DNA of 64,000 bases from Fasciola hepatica (Eukaryota > Platyhelminthes > Trematoda > Plagiorchiida > Fasciolidae). This document shows positions 13,661 through 27,483 of the stretch, in pieces (position 1 is the stretch's first letter; each line of letters begins with the position of its first letter). The position numbers were made by a program, and so were the translations under genes. A model generated the notes under the pieces. That model saw only the letters and a program-made list of their open reading frames with translations. It had not been told where the DNA came from and did no database searches. The DNA is taken from positions 1,922,001 through 1,986,000 of the forward strand of contig CANUEZ040000205.1 in the NCBI GenBank assembly GCA_948099385.1, given 5' to 3'.

Positions 13661-16600
13661 TTGAAATCCATGAAAGCACTCACTGTACAGCTGTTTCATC
13701 CTTGTTCGGACTCGACTCATCGGCAGTGCACATCGACCGAGCAACCACGGGGACTCCAACAACCGCTGAACCATTGTGAATCGAACAACTTAACAACACA
13801 AGGCTATCCGGGATGGCTATCAACGCTTTGTTCAACATCTACACTACATCATATAGCACCGTTCCCAAACTGGCTTCAAATTTGAATGGTAACAACCAGC
13901 TTCGCGCACACCGATCGACTCCTATGATGGATGACTTCTCTGTAGGGGCCTAAGTACAACCAACGCATTCCCAAATGATAAACCTACACAGCTTCCTTAC
14001 TATGCATGCAATTGATTGGTAGTAGGAGATTAGATTAGATTAGATTCGATTAGATTAGAATAGATTTGTACAATATGATTGATCATGCAGCTTGAACGCT
14101 CAACTGAGCATTGAAATCCATGAAAGCACTCACTGTACAGCTGTTTCATCCTTGTTCGGACTCGACTCATCAGCAGTGCACATCGACCGAGCAACCACGG
14201 GCACTCCAACAACCGCTGAACCATTGTGAATCGAACAACTTAACAACACAAGGCTATCCGGGATCGCTATCAACGCTTTGTTCAACATCCACACTACATC
14301 ATATAGCACACTTCCCAAACTGGCTTCAAATTTGAATGGTAACAACCAGCTTCGCGCACACCGATCGACTCCTATGATGGATGAATTCTCTTTAGGGGCC
14401 TAAGTACAACCAACGCATTCCCAAATAATAAACCTACACAGCTTCATTACTATGCATGCAATTGATTAGTAGTACGAGATTAGATTAGATTAGATTAGAT
14501 TAGATTAGAATAGATTTGTACAATATGATTGATCATGCAGCTTGAACGCTCAACTGAGCATTGAAATCCATGAAAGCACTCACTGTACAGCTGTTTCATC
14601 CTTGTTCGGACTCGACTCATCAGCAGTGCACATCGACCGAGCAACCACGGGGACTCCAACAACCGCTGAACCATTGTGAATCGAACAACTTAACAACACA
14701 AGGCTATCCGGGATCGCTATCAACGCTTTGTTCAAAATCTTTACTACATCATATATAGCACCCTTCCCAAACTGGCTTCAAATTTGAATGGTAACAACCA
14801 GCTTCGCGCACACCGATCGACTCCTATGATGGATGACTTCTCTGTAGGGGCCTAAGTACAACCAACGCATTCCCAAATGATAAACCTACACAGCTTCCTT
14901 ACTATGCATGCAATTGATTAGTAGTACGAGATTAGATTAGATTAGATTAGATTAGATTAGAATAGATTTGTATAATATGATTGATCATGCAGCTTGAACG
15001 CTCAACTGAGCATTGAAATCCATGGAAGCACTCATTGTACAGCTGTTTCATCCTTGTTCGGACTCGACTCATCAGCAGTGCACATCGACCGAGCAACCAC
15101 GGGCACTCCAACAACCGCTGAACCATTGTGAATCGAACAACTTAACAACACAAGGCTATCCGGGATCGCTATCAACGCTTTGTTCAACATCTACACTACA
15201 TCATATATAGCACCCTTCCCAAACTGGCTTCAAATTTCAATGGTAACAACCAGCTTCGCGCACACCGATCGACTCCTATGATGGATGAATTCTCTTTAGG
15301 GGCCTAAGTACAACCAACGCATTGCAAAATGAAAAACCTACGCAGCTTCCTTACTATGCATGCAATTGATTAGTAGTACGAGATTAGATTAGATTAGATT
15401 AGATTAGATTAGATTAGAATAGATTTGTATAATATGATTGATCATGCAGCTTGAACGCTCAACTGAGCATTGAAATCCATGGAAGCACTCATAGTACAGC
15501 TGTTTCATCCTTGTTCGGACTCGACTCATCAGCAGTGCACATCGACCGAGCAACCACGGGGACTCCAACAACCGCTGAACCATTGTGAATCGAACAACTT
15601 AACAACACAAGGCTATCCGGGATGGCTAACAACGCTTTGTTCAACATCTACACTACATCATATAGCACCGTTCCCAAACTGGCTTCAAAGTTGAATGGTA
15701 ACAACCAGCTTCGCGCACACCGATCGACTCCTATGATGGATGAATTCTCTGTAAGGGCCTAAGTACAACCAACGCATTCCCAAATGATAAACCTACACAG
15801 CTTCCTTACTATGCATGCAATTGATTAGTAATAGGAGATTAGATTAGATTAGATCAGATTAGAATAGATTTGTATAATATGATTGATCATGCAGCTTGAA
15901 CGCTCAACTGAGCATTGAAATCCATGAAAGCACTCACTGTACAGCTGTTTCATCCTTGTTCGGACTCGACTCATCAGCAGTGCACATCGACCGAGCAACC
16001 ACTGGGACTCCAACAACCGCTGAACCATTGTGAATCGGACAACTTACGAAAAGTGTACATCTGGGATGGCTATCAACGCTCTGTTCAACATCTACACTAC
16101 ATCATATAGCACCGTTCCCAAACTGGCTTCAAATTTGAATGGTAACAACCAGCTTCGCGCACACCGATCGATTCCTATGATGGATGACTTCTCTGTAGGG
16201 GCCTAAGTACAGCCAACGCAATCCCAAATGAGAAACCTACACAGCTTCCTTACTATGCATGCAATTGATTAGTAGTAGGAGATTAGATTAGATTAGATTA
16301 GATTAGAATAGATTTGTATAATATGATTGATCATGCAGCTTGAACGCTCAACTGAGCATTGAAATCCATGGAAGCACTCACTGTACAGCTGTTTCATCCT
16401 TGTTCGGACTCGACTCATCAGCAGTGCACATCGACCGAGCAACCACGGGGACTCCAACAACCGCTGAACCATTGTGAATCGGACAACTTAAGAAATGTGT
16501 ACATCTGGGATGGCTATCAACGCTTTGTTCAACATCTACACTACATCATATAGCACCGTTCCCAAACTGGCTTCAAATTTGAATGGTAACAACCAGCTTC

Positions 16601-16802
16601 GCGCACACCGATCGACTCCTATGATGGATGACTTCTCTGTAGGGGCCTAAGTACAACCAACGCAATCCCAAATGATAAACCTACACAGCTTCCTTACCAT
16701 GCATACAATTGATTAATAGTACGAGATAGGATTAGATTAGATCAGATTAGAATAGATTTGTATAATATGATTGATCATGCAGCTTGAACGCTCAACTGAG
16801 CA
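13661..16802 (+). repeat. Sector 5: units 31-37, copy B of the multi-unit duplication
   Basis: Unit starts are 13661, 14111, 14561, 15013, 15470, 15915 and 16359. Units 36 and 37 repeat the class 2 pair of 12308 and 12752, including the rare AACCACTGGGACTCC of the first. Unit 34 has the private changes CATTGCAAAATG and CTACGCAGC. Unit 37 has GATTAATAGTACGAGATAGG before its tract. Confidence 0.9.
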
Positions 16803-19800
16803 TTGAAATCCATGGAAGCACTCACTGTACAGCTGTTTCATCCTTGTTCGGACTCGACTCATCAGCAGTGCACATCGACCGAGCAACCACGGGGACTCCA
16901 ACAACCGCTGAACCATTGTGAATCGGACAACTTACGAAAAGTGTACATCTGGGATGGCTATCAACGCTCTGTTCAACATCTACACTACATCATATAGCAC
17001 CGTTCCCAAACTGGCTTCAAATTTGAATGGTAACAACCAGCTTCGCGCACACCGATCGACTCCTATGATGGATGAATTCTCTGAAGGGGCCTAAGTACAA
17101 CCAACGCATTCCCAAATGATAAACCTACACAGCTTCCTTACTATGCATGAAATTGCTTAGTCGTAGGAGTATAGATTAGATAAGATAAGATTAGATTAGA
17201 TTAGAATAGATTTGTATAATATGATTGATCATGCAGCTTGAACGCTCAACTGAGCATTGAAATCCATGAAAGCACTCACTGTACAGCTGTTTCATCCTTG
17301 TTCGGACTCGACTCATCAGCAGTGCACATCGACCGAGCAACCACGGGCACTCCAACAACCGCTGAACCATTGTGAATCGAACTACTTAACAACACAAGGC
17401 TATCCGGGATGGCTATCAACGCTTTGTTCAACATCTGCACAATATGATATAGCACCGTTCCCAATCTGGTTTCAAATTTCAATGGTAAGAACCAGCTTCG
17501 CGCACACCGATCGACTCCTATGATGGATGACTTCTCTGTAGGGGCCTAAGTACAACCAGCGCATTCCCAAATGATAAACCTACACAGCTTCCTTACTATG
17601 CATGCAATTGATTAGTAGTAGGAGATTAGATTAGATTAGATTAGATTAGATTAGAATAGATTTGTATAATATGATTGATCATGCAGCTTGAACGCTCAAC
17701 TGAGCATTGAAATCCATGGAAGCACTCACTGTACAGCTGTTTCATCCTTGTTCGGACTCGACTCATCAGCAGTGCACATCGACCGAGCAACCACGGGGAC
17801 TCCAACAACCGCTGAACCATTGTGAATCGAACAACTCAACAACACAAGGCTATCCGGGATGGCTATCAAAGCTTTGTTCAACATCTACACTACATCATAT
17901 AGCATCCTTCCCAAACTGGCTTCAAATTTGAATGGTAACAACCAGCTTCGCGCACACCGATCGACTCCTATGATGGATGACTTCTCTGTAGGGGCCTAAG
18001 TACAACCAACGCATTCCCAAATGATAAACCTACACAGCTTCCTTATTATGCATGCAATTGATTAGTAGTAGGAGATTAGATTAGATTAGGTTAGATTAGA
18101 ATAGATTTGCATAATATGATTGATCATGCAGCTTGAACGCTCAACTGAGCTTTGAAATCCATGGAAGCACTCACTGTACAGCTGTTTATTCCTTGTTCGG
18201 ACTCGACTCATCAGCAGTGCACATCGACCGAGCAACCACGGGGACTCCAACAACCGCTGAACCATTGTGAATCGAACAACTTAACAACACAAGGCTATCC
18301 GGGATGGCTATCAACGCTTTGTTCAACATCTGCACTATATGATCCAGCACCTTTCCCAATCTGGTTTCAAATTTCAATGGTAAGAACCAGCTTCGCGCAC
18401 ACCGATCGACTCCTATGATGGATGGCTTCTCTGTAGGGGCCTGAGTACAACCAACGCATTCCCAAATGATAAACCTACACAGCTTCCTTACTATGCATGC
18501 AATTGATTAGTAGTAGGCGATTAGATTAGATTAGATCAGATTAGAATAGATTTGTATAATATGATTGATCATGCAGCTTGAACGCTCAACTGAGCATTGA
18601 AATCCATGGAAGCACTCACTGTACAGCTGTTTCATCCTTGTTCGGACTCGACTCATCAGCAGTGCACATCGACCGAGCAACCACGGGGACTCCAACAACC
18701 GCTGAACCATTGTGAATCGGACAATTTACGAAAAGTGTACATCTGTGATGGCTATCAACGCTCTGTTCAACATCTACACTACATCATGTAGCACCGTTCC
18801 TAAACTGGCTTCAAATTTGAATGGTAACAACCAGCTTCGCGCACACCGATCGACTCCTATGATGGATGACTTCTCTGTAGGGGCCTAAGTACAACCAACG
18901 CATTCCCAAATGATAAACCTACACAGCTTCCTTACTATGCATGCAATTGATTAGTAGTAGGAGATTAGGTTAGATTAGATTAGATTAGATTAGAATAGAT
19001 TTGTATAATATGATTGATCATGCAGCTTGAACGCTCAACTGAGCATTGAAATCCATGGAAGCACTCACTGTACAGCTGTTTCATCCTTGTTCGGACTCGA
19101 CTCATCAGCAGTGCACATCGACCGAGCAACCACGGGGACTCCAACAACCGCTGAACCACTGTGAATCGAACAACTCAACAACACAAGGCTATCCGGGATG
19201 GCTATCAAAGCTTTGTTCAACATCTACACTACATCATATAGCATCCTTCCCAAACTGGCTTCAAATTTGAATGGTAACAACCAGCTTCGCGCACACCGAT
19301 CGACTCCTATGATGGATGAATTCTCTTTAGGGGCCTAAGTACAACCAACGCATTCCCAAATGAACAACCTACACAGCTTCCTTGCTATGCATGCAATTGA
19401 TTAGTAGTAGGAGATTTGATTAGATTAGATTAGATTAGATTAGAATAGATTTGCATAATATGATTGATCATGCAGCTTGAACGCTCAACTGAGCATTGAA
19501 ATCCATGGAAGCACTCACTGTACAGCTGTTTCATCCTTGTTCGGACTCGACTCATCAGCAGTGCACATCGACCGAGCAACCACGGGGACTCCAACAACCG
19601 CTGAACCATTGTGAATCGGACAACTTACGAAAAGTGTATATCTGGGATGGCTATCAACGCTCTGTTCAACATCTACACTACATCATATAGCACCGTTCCC
19701 AAACTGGCTTCAAATTTGAATGGTAACAGCCAGCTTCGCGCACACCAATCGACTCCTATGATGGATGAATTCTCTGAAGGGGCCTAAGTACAACCAACGC

Positions 19801-20764
19801 ATTCCCAAATGATAAACCTACACAGCTTCCTTACTATGCATGAAATTGCTTAGTCGTAGGAGTATAGATTAGATAAGATTAGATTAGATTAGATTAGAAT
19901 AGATTTGTATAATATGATTGATCATGCAGCTTGAACGCTCAACTGAGCATTGAAATCCATGGAAGCACTCAGTGTACAGCTGTTTCATCCTTGTTCGGAC
20001 TCGACTCATCAGCAGTGCACATCGACCGAGCAACCACGGGGACTCCAACAACCGCTGAACCATTGTGAATCGAACAACTTAACAACACAAGGCTATCCGG
20101 GATGGCTATCAACGCTTTGTTCAACATCTGCACTATATGATACAGCACCTTTCCCAATCTGGTTTCAAATTTCAATGGTAAGAACCAGCTTCGCGCACAC
20201 CGATCGACTCCTATGATGGATGACTTCTCTGTAGGGGCCTAAGTACAACCAACGCATTCCAAAATGATAAACCTACACAGCTTCATTATTATGCATGCAA
20301 TTGATTAGTAGTAGGAGATTAGATTAGATTAGATTAGATTAGAATGGATTTGCATAATATGATTGATCATGCAGCTTGAACGCTCAACTGAGCATTGAAA
20401 TCCATGGAAGCACTCATTGTACAGCTGTTTCATCCTTGTTCGGACTCGACTCATCAGCAGTGCACATCGACCGAGCAACCACGGGGACTCCAACAACCGC
20501 TGAACCATTGTGAATCGAACAACTCAACAACACAAGGCTATCCGGGATGGCTATCAACGCTTTGTTCAACATCTACACTACATCATATATAGCACCGTTC
20601 CCAAACTGGCTTCAAATTTGAATGGTAACAACCAGCTTCGCGCACACCGATCGACTCCTATGATGGATGACTTCTCTGTAGGGGCCTATGTACAACCAAC
20701 GCATTCCCAAATGATAAACCTACACAGCTTCCTTACTATGCATGCAATTGATTAGTAGTACGAG

Positions 20765-20784
20765 ATCAGTTTAGTTTAGTTTAG
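20765..20784 (+). repeat. Variant pentamer tract ATCAG(TTTAG)3
   Basis: In the unit starting at 20395 the usual ATTAG tract is replaced by ATCAG followed by three TTTAG copies, then the normal AATAG. The copy at 22106-22125 is identical and belongs to the 1,341-bp trimer duplication. Confidence 0.9.
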
Positions 20785-22105
20785 AATAGATTTGTATAAT
20801 ATGATTGATCATGCAGCTTGAACGCTCAACTGAGCATTGAAATCCATGGAAGCACTCAGTGTACAGCTGTTTCATCCTTGTTCGGACTCGACTCATCAGC
20901 AGTGCACATCGACCGAGCAACCACGGGGACTCCAACAACCGCTGAACCATTGTGAATCGGACAACTTACGAAAAGTGTATATCTGGGATGGCTATCAACG
21001 CTCTGTTCAACATCTACACTACATCATATAGCACCGTTCCCAAACTGGCTTCAAATTTGAATGGTAACAGCCAGCTTCGCGCACACCAATCGACTCCTAT
21101 GATGGATGAATTCTCTGAAGGGGCCTAAGTACAACCAACGCATTCCCAAATGATAAACCTACACAGCTTCCTTACTATGCATGAAATTGCTTAGTCGTAG
21201 GAGTATAGATTAGATAAGATTAGATTAGATTAGATTAGAATAGATTTCTATAATATGATTGATCATGCAGCTTGAACGCTCAACTGAGCATTGAAATCCA
21301 TGGAAGCACTCAGTGTACAGCTGTTTCATCCTTGTTCGGACTCGACTCATCAGCAGTGCACATCGACCGAGCAACCACGGGCACTCCAACAACCGCTGAA
21401 CCATTGTGAATCGAACAACTCAACAACACAAGGCTATCCGGGATGGCTATCAACGCTTTGTTCAACATCTGCACTATATGATACAGCACCTTTCCCAATC
21501 TGGTTTCAAATTTCAATGGTAAGAACCAGTTTCGCGCACACCGATCGACTCCTACGATGGATGACTTTTCTGTAGGGGCCTAAGTACAACCAACGCATTC
21601 CCAAATGATAAACCTACACAGCTTCATTATTATGCATGCAATTGATTAGTAGTAGGAGATTAGATTAGATTAGATTAGATTAGAATGGATTTGCATAATA
21701 TGATTGATCATGCAGCTTGAACGCTCAACTGAGCATTGAAATCCATGGAAGCACTCATTGTACAGCTGTTTCATCCTTGTTCGGACTCGACTCATCAGCA
21801 GTGCACATCGACCGAGTAACCACGGGGACTCCAACAACCGCTGAACCATTGTGAATCGAACAACTCAACAACACAAGGCTATCCGGGATGGCTATCAACG
21901 CTTTGTTCAACATCTACACTACATCATATATAGCACCGTTCCCAAACTGGCTTCAAATTTGAATGGTAACATTTAGCTTCGCGCACACCGATCGACTCCT
22001 ATGATGGATGACTTCTCTGTATGGGCCTATGTACAACCAACGCATTCCCAAATGATAAACCTACACAGCTTCCTTACTATGCATGCAATTGATTAGTAGT
22101 ACGAG

Positions 22106-22125
22106 ATCAGTTTAGTTTAGTTTAG
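22106..22125 (+). repeat. Variant pentamer tract ATCAG(TTTAG)3
   Basis: This is the same replacement as at 20765-20784, in the unit starting at 21736. It was inherited through the 1,341-bp tandem duplication. Confidence 0.9.
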
Positions 22126-23451
22126 AATAGATTTGTATAATATGATTGATCATGCAGCTTGAACGCTCAACTGAGCATTGAAATCCATGGAAGCACTCAG
22201 TGTACAGCTGTTTCATCCTTGTTCGGACTCGACTCATCAGCAGTGCACATCGACCGAGCAACCACGGGGACTCCAACAACCGCTGAACCATTGTGAATCG
22301 AACAACTTTACAAGACAAGGCTATCCGGGATGGCTATCAACGCTCTGTTCAACATCTACACTACATCATATAGCATCCTTCCCAAACTGGCTTCAAATTT
22401 GAATGGTAACAACCAGCTTCGCGCACACCGATCGACTCCTATGATGGATGACTTCTCTGTAGGGGCCTAAGTACAACCAACGCATTCCCAAAAGAAAAAC
22501 CTACACAGCTTCCTTACTATGCATGCAATTGATTAGTAGTACGAGATTAGATTAGATTAGATTAGATTAGATCAGATTAGAATAGATTTGTATAATATGA
22601 TTGATCATGCAGCTTGAACGCTCAACTGAGCATTGAAATCCATGGAAGCACTCACTGTACAGCTGTTTCATCCTTGTTCGGACTCGACTCATCAGCAGTG
22701 CACATCGACCGAGCAACCACGGGCACTCCAACAACCGCTGAACCATTGTGAATCGAACATCTTTAACAAAAAATGTATATCTGGGATGGCTATCAACGCT
22801 TTGTTCAACATATACACTACATCATATAGCACCGTTCCCAAACTGGCTTCAAATTTCAATGGTAACAACCAGCTTCGCGCACACCGATCGACTCCTATGA
22901 TGGATGACTTCTCTGTAGGGGCCTAAGTACAACCAACGCATTCCCAAATGATAAACCTACACAGCTTCCTTACTATGCATGCAATTGATTAGTAGTAGGA
23001 GATTAGATTAGATTAGATTAGATTAGATTAGAATAGATTTGTATAATATGATTGATCATGCAGCTTAAACGTTCAACTGAGCATTGAAATCCATGGAAGC
23101 ACTCACTGTACAGCTGTTTCATCCTTGTTCGGACTCGACTCATCAGCAGTGCACATCGACCGAGCAACCACGGGGACTCCAACAACCGCTGAACCATTGT
23201 GAATCGAACAACTTAACAACACAAGGCTATCCGGGATCGCTATCAACGCTTTGTTCAACATCTACACTACATCATATAGCACCGTTCCCAAACTGGCTTC
23301 AAAGTTGAATGGTAACAACCAGCTTCGCGCACACCGATCGACTCCTATGATGGATGAATTCTCTGTAAGGGCCTAAGTACAACCAACGCATTCCCAAATG
23401 AACAACCTACACAGCTTCCTTACTATGCATGCAATTGGTTAGTAGCACTAG

Positions 23452-23471
23452 ATCAGTTTAATTTAGTTTAG
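23452..23471 (+). repeat. Variant pentamer tract ATCAG-TTTAA-(TTTAG)2
   Basis: This is a diverged form of the TTTAG tract, in the unit starting at 23084. It is preceded by GTAGCACTA instead of GTAGTACGA. Confidence 0.9.
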
Positions 23472-23523
23472 AATAGATTTGTATAATATGATTGATCATG
23501 CAGCTTGAACGCTCAACTGAGCA

Positions 23524-26216
23524 TTGAAATCCATGGAAGCACTCACTGTACAGCTGTTTCATCCTTGTTCGGACTCGACTCATCAGCAGTGCACATCGAC
23601 CGAGCAACCACGGGGACTCCAACAACCGCTGAACCATTGTGAATCGAACAACTTAACAACACAAGGCTATCCGGGATGGCTATCAACGCTTTGTTCAACA
23701 TCTACACTACATCATATATAGCACCCTTCCCAAACTGGCTTCAAATTTGAATGGTAACAATCAGCTTCGCGCACACCGATCGACTCCTACGATGGATGAC
23801 TTCTCTGTAGGGGCCTAAGTAAAACCAACGCATTTCCAAATGATAAACCTACACAGCTTCCTTACTATGCATGCAATTGATTAGTATTAGGAGATTAGAT
23901 TAGATTAGATTAGATTAGAATAGATTTGTATAATATGATTGATCATGCAGCTTGAACGCTCAACTGAGCATTGAAATCCATGGAAGCACTCACTGTACAG
24001 CTGTTTCATCCTTGTTCGGACTCGACTCATCAGCAGTGCACATCGACCGAGCAACCACGGGGACCCCAACAACCGCTGGACCATTGTGAATCGAACAACT
24101 TAACAACACAAGGCTATCCGGGATGGCTATCAACGCTTTGTTCAACATCTACACTACATCATATAGCAACGTTCCCAAACTGGCTTCAAAGTTGAATGGT
24201 AACAACGAGCTTCGCGCACACCGATCGACTCCTTTGATGGATGACTTCTCTGTAGGGGCCTAAGTACAACCAACGCATTCCCAAATGTACAACCTGCACA
24301 GCTTCCTTACTATGCATGCAATTGATTGGTAGTACGAGATTAGATTAGATTAGATTAGATTAGATTAGATTAGAATAGATTTGTTTAATATGATTGATCA
24401 TGCAGCTTGAACGCTCAACTGAGCATTGAAATCCATGGAAGCACTCACTGTACAGCTGTTTCATCCTTGTTCGGACTCGACTCATCAGCAGTGCACATCG
24501 ACCGAGCAACCACGGGGACTCCAACAACCGCTGAACCATTGTGAATCGAACAACTTAACAACACAAGGCTATCCGGGATCGCTATCAACGCTTTGTTCAA
24601 CATCTACACTACATCATATAGCACCCTTCCCAAACTGGCTTCAAATTTGAATGGTAACAACCAGCTTCGCGCACACCGATCGACTCCTATGATGGATGAC
24701 TTCTCTGTAGGGGCCTAAGTACAACCAACGCATTCCCAAATGATAAACCTACACAGCTTCCTTACTATGCATGCAATTGATTAGTAGTAGGAGATTAGAT
24801 TAGATTAGATTAGAATAGATTTGTATAATATGATTGATCATGCAGCTTGAACGCTCAACTGAGCATTGAAATCCATAGAAGCACTCACTGTACAGCTGTT
24901 TCATCCTTGTTCGGACTCGACTCATCAGCAGTGCACATCGACCGAGCAACCACGGGGACTCCAACAACCGCTGAACCATTGTGAATCGAACAACTTAACA
25001 ACACAAGGCTATCCGGGATGGCTATCAACGCTTTGTTCAACATCTACACTACATCATATAGCACCCTTCCCAAACTGGCTTCAAATTTGAATGGTAACAA
25101 TCAGCTTCGCGCACACCGATCGACTCCTACGATGGATGACTTCTCCGTAGGGGCCTAAGTAAAACCAACGCATTTCCAAATGATAAACCTACACAGCTTC
25201 CTTACTATGCATGCAATTGATTAGTAGTGGGAGATTAGATTAGATTAGATTAGATTAGAATAGATTTGTATAATATGATTGATCATGCAGCTTGAACGCT
25301 CAACTGAGCATTGAAATCCATGGAAGCACTCACTGTACAGCTGTTTCATCCTTGTTCGGACTCGACTCATCAGCAGTGCACATCGACCGAGCAACCACGG
25401 GGACTCCAACAACCGCTGGACCATTGTGAATCGAACAACTTAACAACACAAGGCTATCCGGGATGGCTATCAACGCTTTGTTCAACATCTACACTACATC
25501 ATATAGCAACGTTCCCAAACTGGCTTCAAAGTTGAATGGTAACAACCAGCTTCGCGCACACCGATCGACTCCTTTGATGGATGACTTCTCTGTAGGGGCC
25601 TAAATACAACCAACGCATTCCCAAATGTAAAACCTGCACAGCTTCCTTACTATGCATGCAATTGATTGGTAGTACGAGATTAGATTAGATTAGATTAGAT
25701 TAGATTAGATTAGAATAGATTTGTTTAATATGATTGATCATGCAGCTTGAACGCTCAACTGAGCATTGAAATCCATGGAAGCACTCACTGTACAGCTGTT
25801 TCATCCTCTAAGGGACTCGACTCATCAGCAGTGCACATCGACCGAGCAACCACGGGCACTCCAACAACCGCTGAACCATTGTGAATCGAACATCTTTAAC
25901 AAAAAATGTATATCTGGGATGGCTATCAACGCTTTGTTCAACATCTACACTACATCATATAGCACCGTTCCCAAACTGGCTTCAAATTTCAATGGTAACA
26001 ACCAGCTTCGCGCACACCGATCGACTCCTATGATGGATGACTTCTCTGTAGGGGCCTAAGTACAACCAACGCATTCCCAAATGATAAACCTACACAGCTT
26101 CCTTACTATGCATGCAACTGATTAGTAGTAGGAGATTAGATTAGATTAGATTAGATTAGATTAGAATAGATTTGTATAATATGATTGATCATGCAGCTTA
26201 AACGTTCAACTGAGCA
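23524..26216 (+). repeat. Three-unit duplication (53-55 versus 56-58), period ~1,340 bp
   Basis: Starts 23524/24866, 23971/25311 and 24426/25766 are 1,342, 1,340 and 1,340 bp apart. The first two pairs share the rare markers listed for sector 7. The third pair diverges: unit 55 is canonical, while unit 58 is class 3 with TCCTCTAAGGG. The duplicated segment therefore ends near the third unit's start. Confidence 0.8.
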
Positions 26217-27483
26217 TTGAAATCCATGGAAGCACTCACTGTACAGCTGTTTCATCCTTGTTCGGACTCGACTCATCAGCAGTGCACATCGACCGAGCAA
26301 CCACGGGGACTCCAACAACCGCTGAACCATTGTGAATCGAACAACTTAACAACACAAGGCTATCCGGGATGGCTATCTACGCTTTGTTGAACATCTACAC
26401 TACATCATATATAGCAGCCTTCCCAAACTGGCTTCAAATTTGAATGGTAACAACCAGCTTCGCGCACACTGATCGACTCCTATGATGGATGACTTCTCTG
26501 TAGGGGCCTAAGTACAACCAACGCATTCCCAAATGATAAACCTACACAGCTTCCTTACTATGCATGCAATTGATTAGTAGTAGGAGATTAGATTAGATTA
26601 GATTAGATTAGATTAGAATAGATTTGTATAATATGATTGATCATGCAGCTTGAACGCTCAACTGAGCATTGAAATCCATGGAAGCACTCACTGTACAGCT
26701 GTTTCATCCTCTAAGGGACTCGACTCATCAGCAGTGCACATCGACCGAGCAACCACGGGGACTCCAACAACCGCTGAACCATTGTGAATCGAACAACTTA
26801 ACAATACAAGGCTATCCGGGATGGCTATCAACGCTTTGTTCAACATCTACACTACATCATATATAGCACCCTTCCCAAACTGGCTTCAAATTTGAATGGT
26901 AACAATCAGCTTCGCGCACACCGATCGACTCCTACGATGGATGACTTCTCTGTAGGGGCCTAAGTAAAACCAACGCATTCCCAAATGAAAAACCTACACA
27001 GCTTCCTTACTATGCATGCAATTGATTAGTATTAGGAGATTAGATTAGATTAGATTAGATTAGAATAGATTTGTATAATATGATTGATCATGCAGCTTGA
27101 ACGCTCAACTGAGCATTGAAATCCATGGAAGCACTCACTGTACAGCTGTTTCATCCTTGCTCGGACTCGACTCATCAGCAGTGCACATCGACCGAGCAAC
27201 CACGGGGACTCCAACAACCGCTGAACCATTGTGAATCGAACAACTTAACAACACAAGGCTATCCGGGATGGCTATCAACGCTTTGTTCAACATCTACACT
27301 ACATCATATAGCACCCTTCCCAAACTGGCTTCAAATTTGAATGGTAACAACCAGCTTCGCGCACACCGATCGACTCCTTTGATGGATGAATTCTCTGTAG
27401 GGGCCTAAGTACAACCAACGCATTCCCAAATGTACAACCTGCACAGCTTCCTTACTATGCATGCAATTGTTTAGTAGTACGAG

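Larger units (their letters stand above)
10510..16802 (+). repeat. Large higher-order duplication: units 24-29 versus 31-37
   Basis: Copy A is 10510-13210 and copy B is 13661-16802. Paired starts 10510/13661 and 10960/14111 are 3,151 bp apart; 11412/14561 and 11864/15013 are 3,149 bp apart; 12308/15915 and 12752/16359 are 3,607 bp apart. The jump of 458 bp is one extra unit in copy B. The duplication reaches back into the preceding units (10060 and 13211), which share AGTGGGAGATTAG before the tract. Shared rare markers include ATTCGATTAG tracts (10892, 14045), GAATTCTCTTTAGGGG and CAAAATCTTTAC. Confidence 0.9.
19496..22177 (+). repeat. Trimeric higher-order repeat, period 1,341 bp, two copies
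   Basis: Units 44-46 (19496-20836) and 47-49 (20837-22177) have identical length series (454, 445, 442). The order is class 2 unit, CAATCTGG unit, TTTAG-tract unit. Shared rare markers are GTGTATATCTGGG, GTAACAGCCAGC, ACACCAATCG, TGAAATTGCTTAGTC and ATCAG(TTTAG)3. Differences are sparse, for example GAGTAACCAC (21815) and AACATTTAGC (21970) in the second copy. Units 38-39 are a related earlier partial trimer. Confidence 0.92.
16803..22632 (+). repeat. Sector 6: units 38-50, class 2 and CAATCTGG units
   Basis: Unit starts are 16803, 17257, 17707, 18152, 18597, 19046, 19496, 19950, 20395, 20837, 21291, 21736 and 22178. Units 38, 42, 44 and 47 are class 2. Units 39, 41, 45 and 48 share TTCCCAATCTGGTTTC and TTTCAATGGTAAGAACC. 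Units 40 and 43 share ATCAAAGCTTTG and AGCATCCTTCCC, 1,339 bp apart. Units 38, 44 and 47 share GAATTCTCTGAAGGGGCC and TGAAATTGCTTAGTCGTAGG. Confidence 0.9.
22633..27115 (+). repeat. Duplication of units 51-53 and 58-60, offset ~3.1 kb
   Basis: Unit 51 (22633) and unit 58 (25766) are both class 3 with CGGGCACTCC. Both are followed by the rare CAGCTTAAACGTTCAACTG junction (23066, 26197). Units 53 and 60 share GATTAGTATTAGGAG before their tracts. Offsets are 3,133, 3,133 and 3,145 bp. This overlaps the 1,340-bp duplication, so at least two rounds of copying are recorded here. Confidence 0.75.
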
